Shown: positions 33,758 through 42,978, counted from the stretch's first letter. The stretch is DNA of 64,000 nt from CAWCWK01 sp963842125 (GCA_963842125.1 CAWJFE010000001.1:1488001-1552000), one strand, 5' to 3'. A program made the numbers and translations. The notes: generated by a model not told the origin, from the letters alone.

Positions 33758-35131
33758 TCAGCTCGCGATCGCCAGGCGCGCGGCCTCCTCGCGGGCTTGC
33801 GCGATGAGGTCGTGCCGATCCCGCGCGAAGCGGTCGAGATGGCCGCCCCGCTGCCTCGTGCGGGCGTCGAGCAGCGCGGAGGCATCATTGAGCCGTCCGG
33901 CCCGCAAGGCCGCCTCGACGGTCAGCCGCTCGAAGACGTCGCGCTGCGCATGGCTGCCGCCGATGGTCTGGAGCGTCGGATGGGCGGCGGCGAGGTGTGC
34001 GTAGGCCATCTCGAACCGGCCCTCGCCAAAGGCTTCGAGCCCCGTCGCGGCGTCGAGGCCGGGGCGGGCCATGGTGCGGTCGATCTCCGTCTCCCGGCGC
34101 TGTGCATCGAGGTGGATGCGGGCGAGAAGACCGTGCGCGGCCTCGCGCCGGCCCCCGCCGACGAGGGCGAGCATGTAGTGGAGATCGGCGAAGGCGAGGC
34201 ACCCGTCCTCGATTCGCCGGCTCGCGATCTCGGCCAACTCCTCCCAGCGCCGACCGACGGGCACGCCCTCGATCTGGAGCCGCATGAGGAGCGAGGCGGC
34301 GTTGGAGATGTCGCGGTAGTCGTCGGTGTGATCGGCCCGGATGGTCTCGTCATAGAGGCGCAGGACCTCGGCCATCTCACCCCGGTCGAGATGCATCAGC
34401 GCGAGGTGCCACCAGACGTGGTAGCGGAAATTGTTGCAGTGCGCCCAGGCCTCGCGGCGCGGCAGCAGCCAGTCGAGGCCACGCTTCGAATTGCCCGTCA
34501 TGTCGTAGACATGGGCGACGGCGTGGAGGCCCCACGCATCGTCCGGCGCGCGCTCCAACGCCGCGCGGCCATGCGCTTCGGCAGCGTCGTATTCGCCGGC
34601 TTCTTCCAACGCGAAGGCGGTGCAGCCGTCGAGATAGCCGCGCATCGGGTGATCATCGCCCCAGGCGGGCGCGATGCGCTCGAGCGAGCGGCGCATGCCG
34701 CCGGCATCGCCCAATACGAAGCGGATCGACTGGCCGAGCTTCATCGCCAGCGCGTCCTCGGGGTGGTGGGCGAGAACGTCCTCCATGCACCAGGCGGCGC
34801 CGGAAGGCTGGCCCTGCAGCCACATGTCGAGCGCCTTGACGTAGAGCGCCTCGCGCTGCGTGAGCGTCTCGACGCGGTCCTTGATCCGGTCCAGGCAGTC
34901 CTCGGCCGTCCCGACGAGTTCGCGGCGGGCGAGAAGGAGGCAGAAGAGGCCCTTGCAGGCGTGAGCGAGCGCGAAGTCGGGCGCGAGCGCCAGCGTCTCG
35001 GCCATCCGGTCGGGCGTCGTGGCGGCGTGCGAGAGGAAACCGCGAAGCGTGCCGTTCCAGGCCTCGATCGCGGCGGCGGGCGCATCGGTATCACCGAGCG
35101 TGAGGGGCATTCCGCAGACATCTGTCGTCAT
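33758..35131 (-). CDS. TPR protein, TTC38-like
   Basis: A 457-residue cytosolic helical-repeat protein of the TTC38-like family. Typical stretches are TLALAPDFALAHACKGLFCL, TQREALYVKALDMWLQGQPS, DAWGLHAVAHVYDMTGNSKR, the family signature NNFRYHVWWHLALMHLDRGE and ADLHYMLALVGGGR. Function is unknown even in eukaryotes; the bacterial versions are common in alpha- and betaproteobacteria. The ATG at 35131 has GGAAAGA upstream. It is the first gene of the minus-strand run that continues through opgC, so expression with the glucan genes is likely. No signal peptide. Confidence 0.82.
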   Translation of the reverse strand: MTTDVCGMPLTLGDTDAPAAAIEAWNGTLRGFLSHAATTPDRMAETLALAPDFALAHACKGLFCLLLARRELVGTAEDCLDRIKDRVETLTQREALYVKALDMWLQGQPSGAAWCMEDVLAHHPEDALAMKLGQSIRFVLGDAGGMRRSLERIAPAWGDDHPMRGYLDGCTAFALEEAGEYDAAEAHGRAALERAPDDAWGLHAVAHVYDMTGNSKRGLDWLLPRREAWAHCNNFRYHVWWHLALMHLDRGEMAEVLRLYDETIRADHTDDYRDISNAASLLMRLQIEGVPVGRRWEELAEIASRRIEDGCLAFADLHYMLALVGGGRREAAHGLLARIHLDAQRRETEIDRTMARPGLDAATGLEAFGEGRFEMAYAHLAAAHPTLQTIGGSHAQRDVFERLTVEAALRAGRLNDASALLDARTRQRGGHLDRFARDRHDLIAQAREEAARLAIAS

Positions 35132-35403
35132 CGTCGTCTTTCCAGATCTGGCCCCGAATGTGCATCCGGCCCCGAGCGGGTTCGCGAACGTCGCGCCCTC
35201 GCGAGGCCAGGCCCCCGGCCCTATCTTTCGCAGGTGCCGAGACGGGCTGCCGCCAACCCGTTCGCATTGTCGCTCGGGACGGCCTGCGGACAAGCAACGC
35301 CTTTTCACATGCCTGTGATGGCCCCTTGATGTCCGGCCCTCGTGAATTCGCGGTAAGGTCGCACCCTTCGACGCGCGAAACCGGCAGCGAAACGGGCGAG
35401 ACC

Positions 35404-36600
35404 ATGAGAAGCACGATAGCGGCGGGCGTCCGCCCGGCTCTACTCCCGGTCCAGGGCACGGCTGCCGCAATAGCGGGCACGCTGGCGATTTGCGTGGCCG
35501 TGCTTGCCTTTGTCTATGGCGGGCAGCGGGCGGGTGCCGGCACGGTCATCGGTGTCTTCGCGGGCGTGGCGCTCTACCACGCCGCCTTCGGCTTTACCGG
35601 CGGCTGGCGTCGCATGGTGACGGAGCGGCGCGGGCGAGGTCTGCGGCTGCAACTGGCGTTGATCGCCTCGGTCAGCCTCGTCTCGCTGCCGCTCCTGGCC
35701 TTCGACGAGGCGCTTGGGCTGCGGATCGGCGGCTTCGTCTTTCCCTTCGGCGTCGGCGCGATGGTGGGGGCGACGCTGTTCGGGATCGGAATGCAGCTCG
35801 GCGGTGGCTGCGGCTCGGGCACGCTCTTCACGGTCGGTGGCGGCAGTTCGCGCATGGTGGTGACGCTTGTCGCGTTCGTCGCAGGATCGCTGATCGGTAC
35901 GGCGCACCTTCCGGCCTGGAACGCCTTGCCCCGCGCCTCCGCCATCTCGCTGCCCGCGGCGCTCGGTCTGCCGGCCGCGATGGCCGTGACGCTGGCCGGA
36001 CTCGGGCTCGTCGCGCTCGTCTCGCTCCGGGTCGAGCGACGGGCGCACACCGAGCGCCCGCCCGTGCCGCCGGCCGGGGGCTGGATCAGGGGGCCGTGGT
36101 CACCGGCCATGGGCGTCGCCGCGCTCTTCCTCGTTTGCATCGCCTGCTTCGTGCTTCTCGGGCGGCCGTGGGGGATCACGTCCGGCTTCGCCCTCTGGGG
36201 CGCGAAGATCGCCTATGCGCTGGGCGTGCCGATCGAGACATGGCCCTATTGGCGCGGGCAGATGGGCGCGGTGGAGCGCTTCGTGCTGGCCGACACGACG
36301 TCGGCGATGAATGTCGGCATCGTCCTCGGCGCCCTTCTCGCCGCCGCGCTCGCCGGCCGCTTCGCCCCCAAGCGCGCGCTGACGGGTGCCGAGATCGCCA
36401 CCGCCGTCGCGGGCGGCCTGCTGATGGGCTACGGCGCGCGCTTGTCCTATGGCTGCAATATCGGCGCCTATCTCGGCGGCATCACCTCGGGCAGCCTCCA
36501 CGGCTGGCTCTGGTTCGCCTTCGCGTTTGCCGGCAGCACGGCGACGGTGCTGATGCGCGGGCGGATGGCGCGAGATTCGCGCACGGACCCGATCGGCTAG
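35404..36600 (+). CDS. YeeE/YedE (TsuA-like) transporter
   Basis: A 398-residue inner-membrane protein with two homologous halves, about ten hydrophobic spans and the two cysteine motifs of the YeeE/YedE family: GIGMQLGGGCGSGTLFTVGG in the first half and YGARLSYGCNIGAYLGGITS in the second. TsuA, the structurally known member, imports thiosulfate through relay by such cysteines; others may move related sulfur compounds. The ATG at 35404 starts just before the first span. It is divergent from the TTC38-like gene. No TusA-like or rhodanese gene is adjacent, so the sulfur pathway it serves is not shown. Confidence 0.9.
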   Translation: MRSTIAAGVRPALLPVQGTAAAIAGTLAICVAVLAFVYGGQRAGAGTVIGVFAGVALYHAAFGFTGGWRRMVTERRGRGLRLQLALIASVSLVSLPLLAFDEALGLRIGGFVFPFGVGAMVGATLFGIGMQLGGGCGSGTLFTVGGGSSRMVVTLVAFVAGSLIGTAHLPAWNALPRASAISLPAALGLPAAMAVTLAGLGLVALVSLRVERRAHTERPPVPPAGGWIRGPWSPAMGVAALFLVCIACFVLLGRPWGITSGFALWGAKIAYALGVPIETWPYWRGQMGAVERFVLADTTSAMNVGIVLGALLAAALAGRFAPKRALTGAEIATAVAGGLLMGYGARLSYGCNIGAYLGGITSGSLHGWLWFAFAFAGSTATVLMRGRMARDSRTDPIG

Positions 36601-36992
36601 AGAAGGCCCTGCGACTGTCGGGCGGGTCGCTATCCCACCTCCAGGCGTCATTCTCGGGCACCGCCCCAGAATGACGATCAGGTGAGGATTCGGTTTCGAA
36701 TTGGCGGTTGAGGGCGCGGCGACAGGTCCTCGTCACCCGACCCGCTGGCCCGTTGCGGCACGTGCGACCGCTAGAGCGCGTCTGGTTCATATCCATTCAA
36801 CGAACGCCCTCTAGCGCATTGTTTCTGCGCGGTTCCCCACGCTGCGGTGCTATCGCCCCTCCGCTGGAACGGCTCTAGAGCGGCAACCTTGCCTGTGGAG
36901 GGCCGCATATAACCTCGCAACCGCAACGGCTCGGGCGCGTTGTCTGCCGTGGCCCTCGTCCACCTTTCGCTTCCTGACAAAGGCCGCCTCGC
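36601..36992. other. 392-base gene-free region with palindromes
   Basis: Contains a strong inverted repeat at 36646-36676 and, further on, elements with CTAGAGCG/CGCTCTAG-like halves (near 36774, 36813 and 36876), a pattern of dispersed repeats in Hyphomicrobiales. No coding signal was found. AAAGG about 9 nt before the TTG at 36993 is the only ribosome-binding candidate. Confidence 0.6.
36646..36676. repeat. interspersed palindrome, CGTCATTCT type
   Basis: CGTCATTCT and AGAATGACG are perfect 9-bp arms around CGGGCACCGCCCC. It is related in sequence (GTCATTCTCGGGCACCG) to the palindrome at 20547-20568 (GTCATCCTCGGGCACCG). It lies 45 nt past the YeeE/YedE stop and could also act as a terminator. 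Confidence 0.65.
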
Positions 36993-38888
36993 TTGGAAAC
37001 CGCAACAGCTATTGCCGTCTTCTGCATCGTCTTCGGCGGCTTCGCCTCGCAATGGATCGCCTGGCGGATCGGCATTCCGGCCATCGCGCTCCTCCTCCTC
37101 GTCGGTCTCAGCGTCGGGCCGTTCTTCCAGTTGGTCGATCCGGGCACGGCGTTCGAATCGACGTTGCAGCCGATCATCAGCCTTTGTGTCGCGATCGTCC
37201 TCTTCGAGGGCGGCTTGGCGCTCAACTTCAAGGAGTTGCGGGCGGCAGGCTCCGGCATTCGGCGGCTCACGCTCGTCGCGCTGCCACTCAACTGGCTGCT
37301 GGCCTTTCTTGCGGGCTATTACATCGCGGGCATGAGCGTCGGCATCGCGATCCTCTTCGGCGCCATCCTCACGGTGACGGGGCCGACGGTCATCATCCCG
37401 CTCCTGCGGCAGGCGCGGCTGAAGCAGCGCCCGGCCTCCTTCCTCAAGTGGGAGGGCATCGTCAACGACCCCATCGGCGCGCTCGCCGCGGCCGTGACGC
37501 TCGAGATCCTCATCCTCGCGCAATACCCCGATCAGGGCGTCGGCAGCTTCTTCGGCGTGATGGTGCTCGGCATCGTGGTCGCGCTCGGCCTCGGGCTCGG
37601 CTCCGCCTTCCTCGTGCGCTGGTCCTTCGCGCGCGATGCCGTGCCCGAAATCCTCAAGATGCCGATGCTGCTGAGCTTCGTCCTCACCATGCATTCGCTC
37701 TCGAACGTGGTGCTGCACGAGGCCGGGCTCATCGCCGTCACGGTCTTCGGCGTCGCGCTCGCCAACATGAACATCGCCGGTCTGGCCGAGCTGACGCGTT
37801 TCAAGGAGACGCTCGTCGTGATGATCGTCTCGGCGCTCTTCATCATCCTCGGCTCCGATCTCGACCCGCAGGTGCTGAGCCAGGTCTCGCTGCCTTTGAT
37901 CGGCGTCACGCTCGCCATCGTCTTCCTCGTCCGCCCGGCCGCGATCATGCTCGCGACGATCCGCTCGGGCATGACGTGGCAGGAGCGGGTGCTGGTCTCA
38001 TGGATCGGCCCGCGTGGCATCGTCGCGGCGGCCATCTCCGGCCTCGCGGCGCTCAAGCTGATGGAATACGAGTACCCGACGAGCGAGCTCCTGCAGCCGG
38101 CCGTCTTCGCCGTCATCGCGGCGACGGTCCTCCTCCATGGCTTCTCGATGCGCCCGCTCGCGCGCTGGCTCGGCCTCACGACGACGGTGCGGCCCAGCCT
38201 CGCCATCATCGGGGCCTCGCCCTGGTCGACCGACCTCGCCACGACGCTGCACGGCATGGGCGTGCCCATCACGCTCGTCGACACGCACAAGAACGCACTC
38301 AAGGACGCCCGCCGCGAAGGCGTGACCGGGCTGCAGATCGAAGCGCTGGCCGAGAAGGGCGAGGAAGCGTTCCACAAGACGCCACACGACTACGTCATCG
38401 CCGCGACGCCCGACGAGATCTACAACGCGCTCATCTGCGCCAACCTCGCGCCCGAGATCGGCCGCGAACGCGTCTTCCAGATCGCCGCCGGCGGCGGCCG
38501 CCTCATGGACGAGCGGCGCGGCCTCTCGCGCGATGTGCGCGGCAAGATCTGGGCCGATGGCGACATCAATTTCGAGGGCTTCGAGACGCGCCACAAGGAT
38601 GGCTGGCGCTTCCTCGTCTCGGACGTCACCGAGGCGCTGGCCGTGGAGGACGTGCCGCGCTCCGAGCATGTCGTGCCCGTCCTCATCGTCCACGCCAACG
38701 ACATGCTCTCGCCCGTCTCGCCCGAGGGCACTGGCGGGCCGGGCCTCGCCGAGGGCGACAAGATCGTCAACTTCGCGGCGCCGCAATCGCTCCGCGCGGT
38801 GCGGGAGCCGGCAGACGATGCCGGCGAGGGCGCGCCCGTCGATCCGGGCGGCGATGTCGTGACCGTCGCCCGCGTGGCCGTGGACTGA
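36993..38888 (+). CDS. CPA1 cation:proton antiporter with TrkA-N-like domain
   Basis: A 631-residue membrane antiporter. Residues 1-390 hold about twelve spans with GIPAIALLLLVGLSVGPFFQ, LFGAILTVTGPTVIIPLLRQ and the family's WEGIVNDPIGALAAA (Asn-Asp transport site). Residues from about 400 resemble a TrkA-N/Rossmann regulatory domain (IIGASPWSTDLATTLHGMG, LVDTHKNALKDARREGV), followed by a C-terminal segment. It would exchange Na+ or K+ for H+. The start is TTG; the first TM segment begins at residue 5, so a later start would damage it. It stands alone, upstream of cysS by 260 nt. Confidence 0.9.
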   Translation: METATAIAVFCIVFGGFASQWIAWRIGIPAIALLLLVGLSVGPFFQLVDPGTAFESTLQPIISLCVAIVLFEGGLALNFKELRAAGSGIRRLTLVALPLNWLLAFLAGYYIAGMSVGIAILFGAILTVTGPTVIIPLLRQARLKQRPASFLKWEGIVNDPIGALAAAVTLEILILAQYPDQGVGSFFGVMVLGIVVALGLGLGSAFLVRWSFARDAVPEILKMPMLLSFVLTMHSLSNVVLHEAGLIAVTVFGVALANMNIAGLAELTRFKETLVVMIVSALFIILGSDLDPQVLSQVSLPLIGVTLAIVFLVRPAAIMLATIRSGMTWQERVLVSWIGPRGIVAAAISGLAALKLMEYEYPTSELLQPAVFAVIAATVLLHGFSMRPLARWLGLTTTVRPSLAIIGASPWSTDLATTLHGMGVPITLVDTHKNALKDARREGVTGLQIEALAEKGEEAFHKTPHDYVIAATPDEIYNALICANLAPEIGRERVFQIAAGGGRLMDERRGLSRDVRGKIWADGDINFEGFETRHKDGWRFLVSDVTEALAVEDVPRSEHVVPVLIVHANDMLSPVSPEGTGGPGLAEGDKIVNFAAPQSLRAVREPADDAGEGAPVDPGGDVVTVARVAVD

Positions 38889-39050
38889 GGCGCGATCGGG
38901 CGCATTCCGGCTTGACGCCGCCGCACCCCATCGCGCATGGTCCGCGCCATGACGACGCGCGCCACCATTCGGATGATTTGCCGCTAGCTTTCATAAGCTG
39001 GCCGCAACCGCTCGCGTCTTTCTCCCTTCCTTGAGCGACCCGGCCAGCGG

Positions 39051-39114
39051 GTAGACCCTAAGCCGGGTAGACCCTTGGCCGGGTGGACCCTTGGCCGGGT
39101 TGACCCTTGGCCAG
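39051..39114 (+). repeat. four tandem copies of a 16-bp unit
   Basis: Units are GTAGACCCTAAGCCGG, GTAGACCCTTGGCCGG, GTGGACCCTTGGCCGG and GTTGACCCTTGGCCAG, directly adjacent. The third base and the AA/TT positions vary. It ends 34 nt before the cysS ATG, so it lies in the promoter/leader region; 16-bp periodicity means about 1.5 helical turns. Confidence 0.9.
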
Positions 39115-39148
39115 GATCGGGCGGCAGCGCCCCCTCGAGGACGGATAG

Positions 39149-40582
39149 ATGGATTTCACGCTCTACGACACGATGACCCGCCAGAAGCGGCGCTTCGACC
39201 CGATCGACCCCAGAAACGTCCGCCTCTACGCCTGCGGCCCGACGGTCTACGACTTCGCCCATATCGGCAATGCGCGCCCCGCCATCGTCTTCGACGTGCT
39301 CTTTCGCCTGCTGCGCCACACCTATGGCCCAGACCACGTCACCTATGTCCGCAACGTCACGGACGTGGACGACAAGATCAACGCGCGCGCCGCCGCCGAG
39401 GGCGTCTCGATCCGCGACCTGACCGAGCGCACGCTCGCGCAGTATCACGAGGACCTCGACGCCCTCGGCTGCCTGCGGCCCTCAGAGGAGCCGCGTGCGA
39501 CCGAGTTCATCCCCGACATGCTCGCCATGATCGGCCAGCTCGTCGAGCGCGGCCATGCTTATGTCGGCGAAGGGGAGGGGGCCGGACACGTCCTCTTCGA
39601 CGTTTCCTCCATGGCCGACTACGGCGCGCTCTCCAACCGGAGGCTCGACGAGATGGAGGCCGGAGCCCGCGTCGAGGTCTCCGGCTACAAGCGCAACCCC
39701 GGAGACTTCGTCCTCTGGAAGCCCTCCCTTGCCGGCGAGCCCGCCTGGGACAGCCCCTACGGCCCCGGCCGCCCCGGATGGCACATCGAATGCTCCGCCA
39801 TGTCGGCCAAGCTCCTCGGCGAGACCTTCGACATCCACGCCGGCGGCCTCGACCTCATCTTCCCCCACCACGAGAACGAGATCGCGCAGAGCCGCTGCGC
39901 CCACGGCACCGAGGTGATGGCCAACTACTGGCTGCACAACGGGTACTTGCAGGTCGAGGGGCGCAAGATGTCGAAGTCGGAGGGGAACTTCACGACGATA
40001 CGGGATGTGCTGAACGGCCATTCGAGACGGGACGTACGTCTCGCGATGCTGAAGACCCATTACCGCCAGCCCATCGACTGGACAGAGAAGGCGTTGCGCG
40101 AGGCAAACGCAAACAACTACGTCCTCGACCGTAAGATCGGAGGGGTAGTCTTCGGTTCGGCGCATGTCGACGAGCAGTGCCCCACGAGCGCTCGCGGTTC
40201 GAGCGCAGTGGGTTGCCTTTGCGACGACTTGAACACGCCGGCTGCCATCGCGGCGCTTCAGGCCATGCCGTCGTCGGGGCCCGACGTCGAACTGCCGGCG
40301 ATCGTCTTCGGCCTGGGTGTGCTGGGCATTCTGCCGAGCCGGACGCAGGCGGCGTTCGACGCGAACGATCTGCCGGTCGGGATCCGGATCGACGATTTCG
40401 AGCGGGAGGCGCTGGCCGGCGACGTGGACGTCCCCGGCATCGAAGCCCTCATCGCGTCACGCACCGAAGCCCGCGCCGCCAAGGATTTCGCCCGCTCCGA
40501 CGCTATCCGCGACGAGCTCGCCGCCATAGGCGTCTCCATCAAGGACGGCCCAAACGGCACCACCTGGGAGCTGGCACGATGA
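39149..40582 (+). CDS. cysS: cysteinyl-tRNA synthetase
   Basis: A 477-residue class Ia synthetase charging tRNA-Cys. Seen are YACGPTVYDFAHIGNARPAI with the HIGN motif and the zinc-binding Cys, YVRNVTDVDDKI, GWHIECSAMSAKLLGETFDI with zinc ligands (Cys, His), FPHHENEIAQS, and KMSKS in VEGRKMSKSEGNF. The C-terminal DALR and anticodon-binding regions follow; the end GIEALIASRTEARAAKDFAR is standard. Length and all catalytic motifs are normal. A tandem repeat lies just upstream and a 126-bp palindromic element separates it from cimA. Confidence 0.97.
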   Translation: MDFTLYDTMTRQKRRFDPIDPRNVRLYACGPTVYDFAHIGNARPAIVFDVLFRLLRHTYGPDHVTYVRNVTDVDDKINARAAAEGVSIRDLTERTLAQYHEDLDALGCLRPSEEPRATEFIPDMLAMIGQLVERGHAYVGEGEGAGHVLFDVSSMADYGALSNRRLDEMEAGARVEVSGYKRNPGDFVLWKPSLAGEPAWDSPYGPGRPGWHIECSAMSAKLLGETFDIHAGGLDLIFPHHENEIAQSRCAHGTEVMANYWLHNGYLQVEGRKMSKSEGNFTTIRDVLNGHSRRDVRLAMLKTHYRQPIDWTEKALREANANNYVLDRKIGGVVFGSAHVDEQCPTSARGSSAVGCLCDDLNTPAAIAALQAMPSSGPDVELPAIVFGLGVLGILPSRTQAAFDANDLPVGIRIDDFEREALAGDVDVPGIEALIASRTEARAAKDFARSDAIRDELAAIGVSIKDGPNGTTWELAR

Positions 40583-40598
40583 CCGCGCCTCATACGCC

Positions 40599-40724
40599 CC
40601 TTCTCCCCTCGCGGGAGAAGGTCCGGCAGGGGATGAGGGGGTGGAGCCGCCTTGCAGGCGCGTCGCCAGGACCGACACCCCGTCATCTGCCCTGCCGGGC
40701 ACCTTCTTCCACGAGGGGAGAAGG
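40599..40724. repeat. 126-bp imperfect palindromic element
   Basis: The left arm begins CCTTCTCCCCTCGCGGGAGA and the right arm, reversed, begins CCTTCTCCCCTCGTGGAAGA. Both arms continue with a shared GGCAGGG and GATGA-like stretch, around a centre with GGAGCCGCCTTGCAGGCG. This is the form of the CTCCCCTCG-type MITE/REP-like elements scattered in Hyphomicrobiales. It occupies most of the cysS-cimA gap. Confidence 0.75.
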
Positions 40725-40754
40725 ACAGACTTGCGCTATCGCCGAGCTCCGCAC

Positions 40755-42350
40755 ATGACCCGCGCCCGCATCACCCTCTACGACACGACCCTGCGCGACG
40801 GGGCGCAGACGGATGGGGTCGACTTCTCGGTCGAGGACAAGCGCACCGTCATGGCGATGCTGGACGGGCTCGGCATCGACGTCGTCGAGGGCGGTTATCC
40901 GGGTGCGAATCCGGTCGATACCGAACTCTTCGCCGCCCTGCCCGAGACCCGCGCACGCCGCGCCGCCTTCGGCATGACGAAGCGGGCCGGGCGCTCGGTC
41001 TCCAACGATCCGGGGGTGCAGGACCTCGTCGCCGCGGGCGGCGAGATCGTCACGTTCGTCGCCAAGGCATGGGATTTCCACGTCCACGTCGCGCTCGGCT
41101 GCACGCTGGAGGAGAACCTCGAGGGCGTGTCGGATTCGGTTGCGGCCGTCGTCGCGGCGGGCAAGGTCGCGATGCTCGACGCGGAGCATTTCTTCGACGG
41201 CTACAAGGCGAATGAGGACTATGCGCTCTCGGTCGTCCGCACGGCCATTGCGGCCGGCGCCGAGACGGTCATCCTCTGCGATACGAATGGCGGCACGTTG
41301 CCAGACGAGATCGAGCGGATCGTCGGCGTCGTCGCCGCCGAAGTTGGCGGCGAACGTCTCGGCATCCACGCGCACGACGATACCGGCCACGCCGTCGCCA
41401 ACTCGCTCGCCGGCATCCGTGCCGGGGCCTGCCAGATCCAGGGCACGCTCAACGGGCTTGGCGAGCGTTGCGGCAACGCGAACCTCATCACCCTCATCCC
41501 GACACTGCTCTTGAAGCCCGCCTACGCCGAGCGCTTCGAGATCGGCACGACGCCAGACGCGCTCAGGACGCTGACGTCGGTCAGCCGCGCCTTCGACGAG
41601 CTCATCAACCGCGCGCCGGCCCGCCAGAACCCCTATGTGGGCGCCGCCGCCTTCGCGACGAAGGCCGGCATCCACGCCTCCGCGATCGTGAAGGCGCCCG
41701 AGAGCTACGAGCATGTCGAGCCCGGCAGCGTCGGCAATGCGCGCCGGCTGCTGGTCTCTGGGCAGGGTGGGCGCTCCAACGTGCTGGCCGTGCTGGAGCG
41801 GCTTGGCGTCGAGGTGCGCCGGGACGATCCGCGTATCGGCCGCCTGGTCGAGCAGGTGAAGGAGCGCGAGGCGCTCGGCTACGCCTATGAGGCGGCCGAG
41901 GCGAGCTTCGAGCTTCTCGCCCGGCGCGCGCTGGGCCAGGTGCCGCAATTCTTCTCGGTCGAGAGCTTCCGCGCCACGGTCGAGGGGCGGTTCAACGCGG
42001 TGGGCGAGAAGATCGCGGTCTCGGAAGCCGTCGTGAAGGTGACGATCGATGGCGAGACCTACATGTCGGTCGCCGAGGGCAACGGCCCCGTCAACGCGCT
42101 GGACGCCGCGCTTCGAAAGGACCTCGGCCGTTACCAGGCGCACATAGACGACCTTGCGCTGGCCGACTTCAAGGTCCGTATCCTCAACGGCGGCACGGGC
42201 GCGATCACGCGCGTCCTCATCGAATCGATGGACGGGGCTGGACATCGCTGGTGGACGGTCGGCGTCTCGCCCAACATCGTCGAGGCATCCTTCGACGCGC
42301 TGATGGACTCGATCACCTACAAGCTGCTGCGCGATGGGGTCGGGGTATGA
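40755..42350 (+). CDS. cimA: (R)-citramalate synthase
   Basis: A 531-residue DRE-TIM metallolyase of the CimA/LeuA-like type, condensing acetyl-CoA with pyruvate to (R)-citramalate, the threonine-independent route to 2-oxobutyrate for isoleucine. Seen are RITLYDTTLRDGAQTDGVDF, VEGGYPGANPVDTELF, the HAHDDTGHAVANSLAGIRAG metal site, GTLNGLGERCGNANL, and a C-terminal LeuA-type allosteric domain from about residue 395. The TLRDGAQT-DGVDF and EGGYPGANP forms mark the TIGR00977 citramalate class rather than 2-isopropylmalate synthase. The ATG at 40755 is the only start that fits. It ends 16 nt from the convergent LOG-family gene. Confidence 0.94.
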   Translation: MTRARITLYDTTLRDGAQTDGVDFSVEDKRTVMAMLDGLGIDVVEGGYPGANPVDTELFAALPETRARRAAFGMTKRAGRSVSNDPGVQDLVAAGGEIVTFVAKAWDFHVHVALGCTLEENLEGVSDSVAAVVAAGKVAMLDAEHFFDGYKANEDYALSVVRTAIAAGAETVILCDTNGGTLPDEIERIVGVVAAEVGGERLGIHAHDDTGHAVANSLAGIRAGACQIQGTLNGLGERCGNANLITLIPTLLLKPAYAERFEIGTTPDALRTLTSVSRAFDELINRAPARQNPYVGAAAFATKAGIHASAIVKAPESYEHVEPGSVGNARRLLVSGQGGRSNVLAVLERLGVEVRRDDPRIGRLVEQVKEREALGYAYEAAEASFELLARRALGQVPQFFSVESFRATVEGRFNAVGEKIAVSEAVVKVTIDGETYMSVAEGNGPVNALDAALRKDLGRYQAHIDDLALADFKVRILNGGTGAITRVLIESMDGAGHRWWTVGVSPNIVEASFDALMDSITYKLLRDGVGV

Positions 42351-42366
42351 GGGCTTGGTCGGGTCG

Positions 42367-42978
42367 TTAGAGACTCCGCAGCGGCTCGGCCGACGTGTCG
42401 GCGTCGAGTTCCGTCTGGTCAAGCCGGGCGGCCTCGGCCTGGAGCGTCGGCACGACGGCGTCGGCGCTGGAGGCGACGAGGAAGGGAACCTCGTGGCCGG
42501 GCCGGATGAAGCCCTCTTCGGACATGTGGCCGAGGAGTTCGAGGAGCGGCGTCCAGAAGCCGTCTATGTCGGCGAGGAGGACGGGCTTCTTGTGCTGACC
42601 GAGCTGCGCCCAGGTCATCATCTCGACCGTCTCTTCGAGCGTGCCGATACCGCCCGGCAGCGCGACGAAGGCGTCGGCGCGCTCGAACATCAGGCGTTTG
42701 CGCTCGTGCATGTCGGCGGTGACGATCAGCTCGTCCACATCGTCGAGCATCACCTCGCGGCCGGTGAGGAAGCTCGGGATGATGCCCGTCACCTGGCCGC
42801 CCGCCTCTATGACGGAGCGCGCGACCGTGCCCATCAGGCCCAGGCTTCCGCCGCCATAGACGAGGCGGATGCCCGCCGCCGCCATCGCCTGCCCGAGCGC
42901 CTTCGCGGTCGCCTCGTAGACGGGCTTCGCACCGATGCCGGTGCCGCAATAGACGCAGATGTTCTTGATCTCAGCCAT
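42367..42978 (-). CDS. LOG family protein (Rossmann, TIGR00730)
   Basis: A 203-residue Rossmann protein of the LOG/YvdD family; some members cleave cytokinin riboside monophosphates or other nucleoside 5'-monophosphates at the N-glycosidic bond. Family motifs are VYGGGSLGLMGTVA and the phosphate-binding PGGIGTLEE with GTLEETVEMM and a downstream TWAQLGQHKKPV. The ATG at 42978 (MAEIKNICVYCG) is preferred over an upstream in-frame ATG at 42999 by homology. Substrate in this organism unknown. It is convergent with cimA and divergent from the LysM gene. Confidence 0.92.
   Translation of the reverse strand: MAEIKNICVYCGTGIGAKPVYEATAKALGQAMAAAGIRLVYGGGSLGLMGTVARSVIEAGGQVTGIIPSFLTGREVMLDDVDELIVTADMHERKRLMFERADAFVALPGGIGTLEETVEMMTWAQLGQHKKPVLLADIDGFWTPLLELLGHMSEEGFIRPGHEVPFLVASSADAVVPTLQAEAARLDQTELDADTSAEPLRSL

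Noticed and set aside
30964..33888. A single minus-strand open frame of nearly 3 kb spanning opgG and part of opgC and beyond
   Set aside because: High GC keeps the frame open by chance; opgC homology is in another frame and opgG has its own twin-arginine start at 32547.
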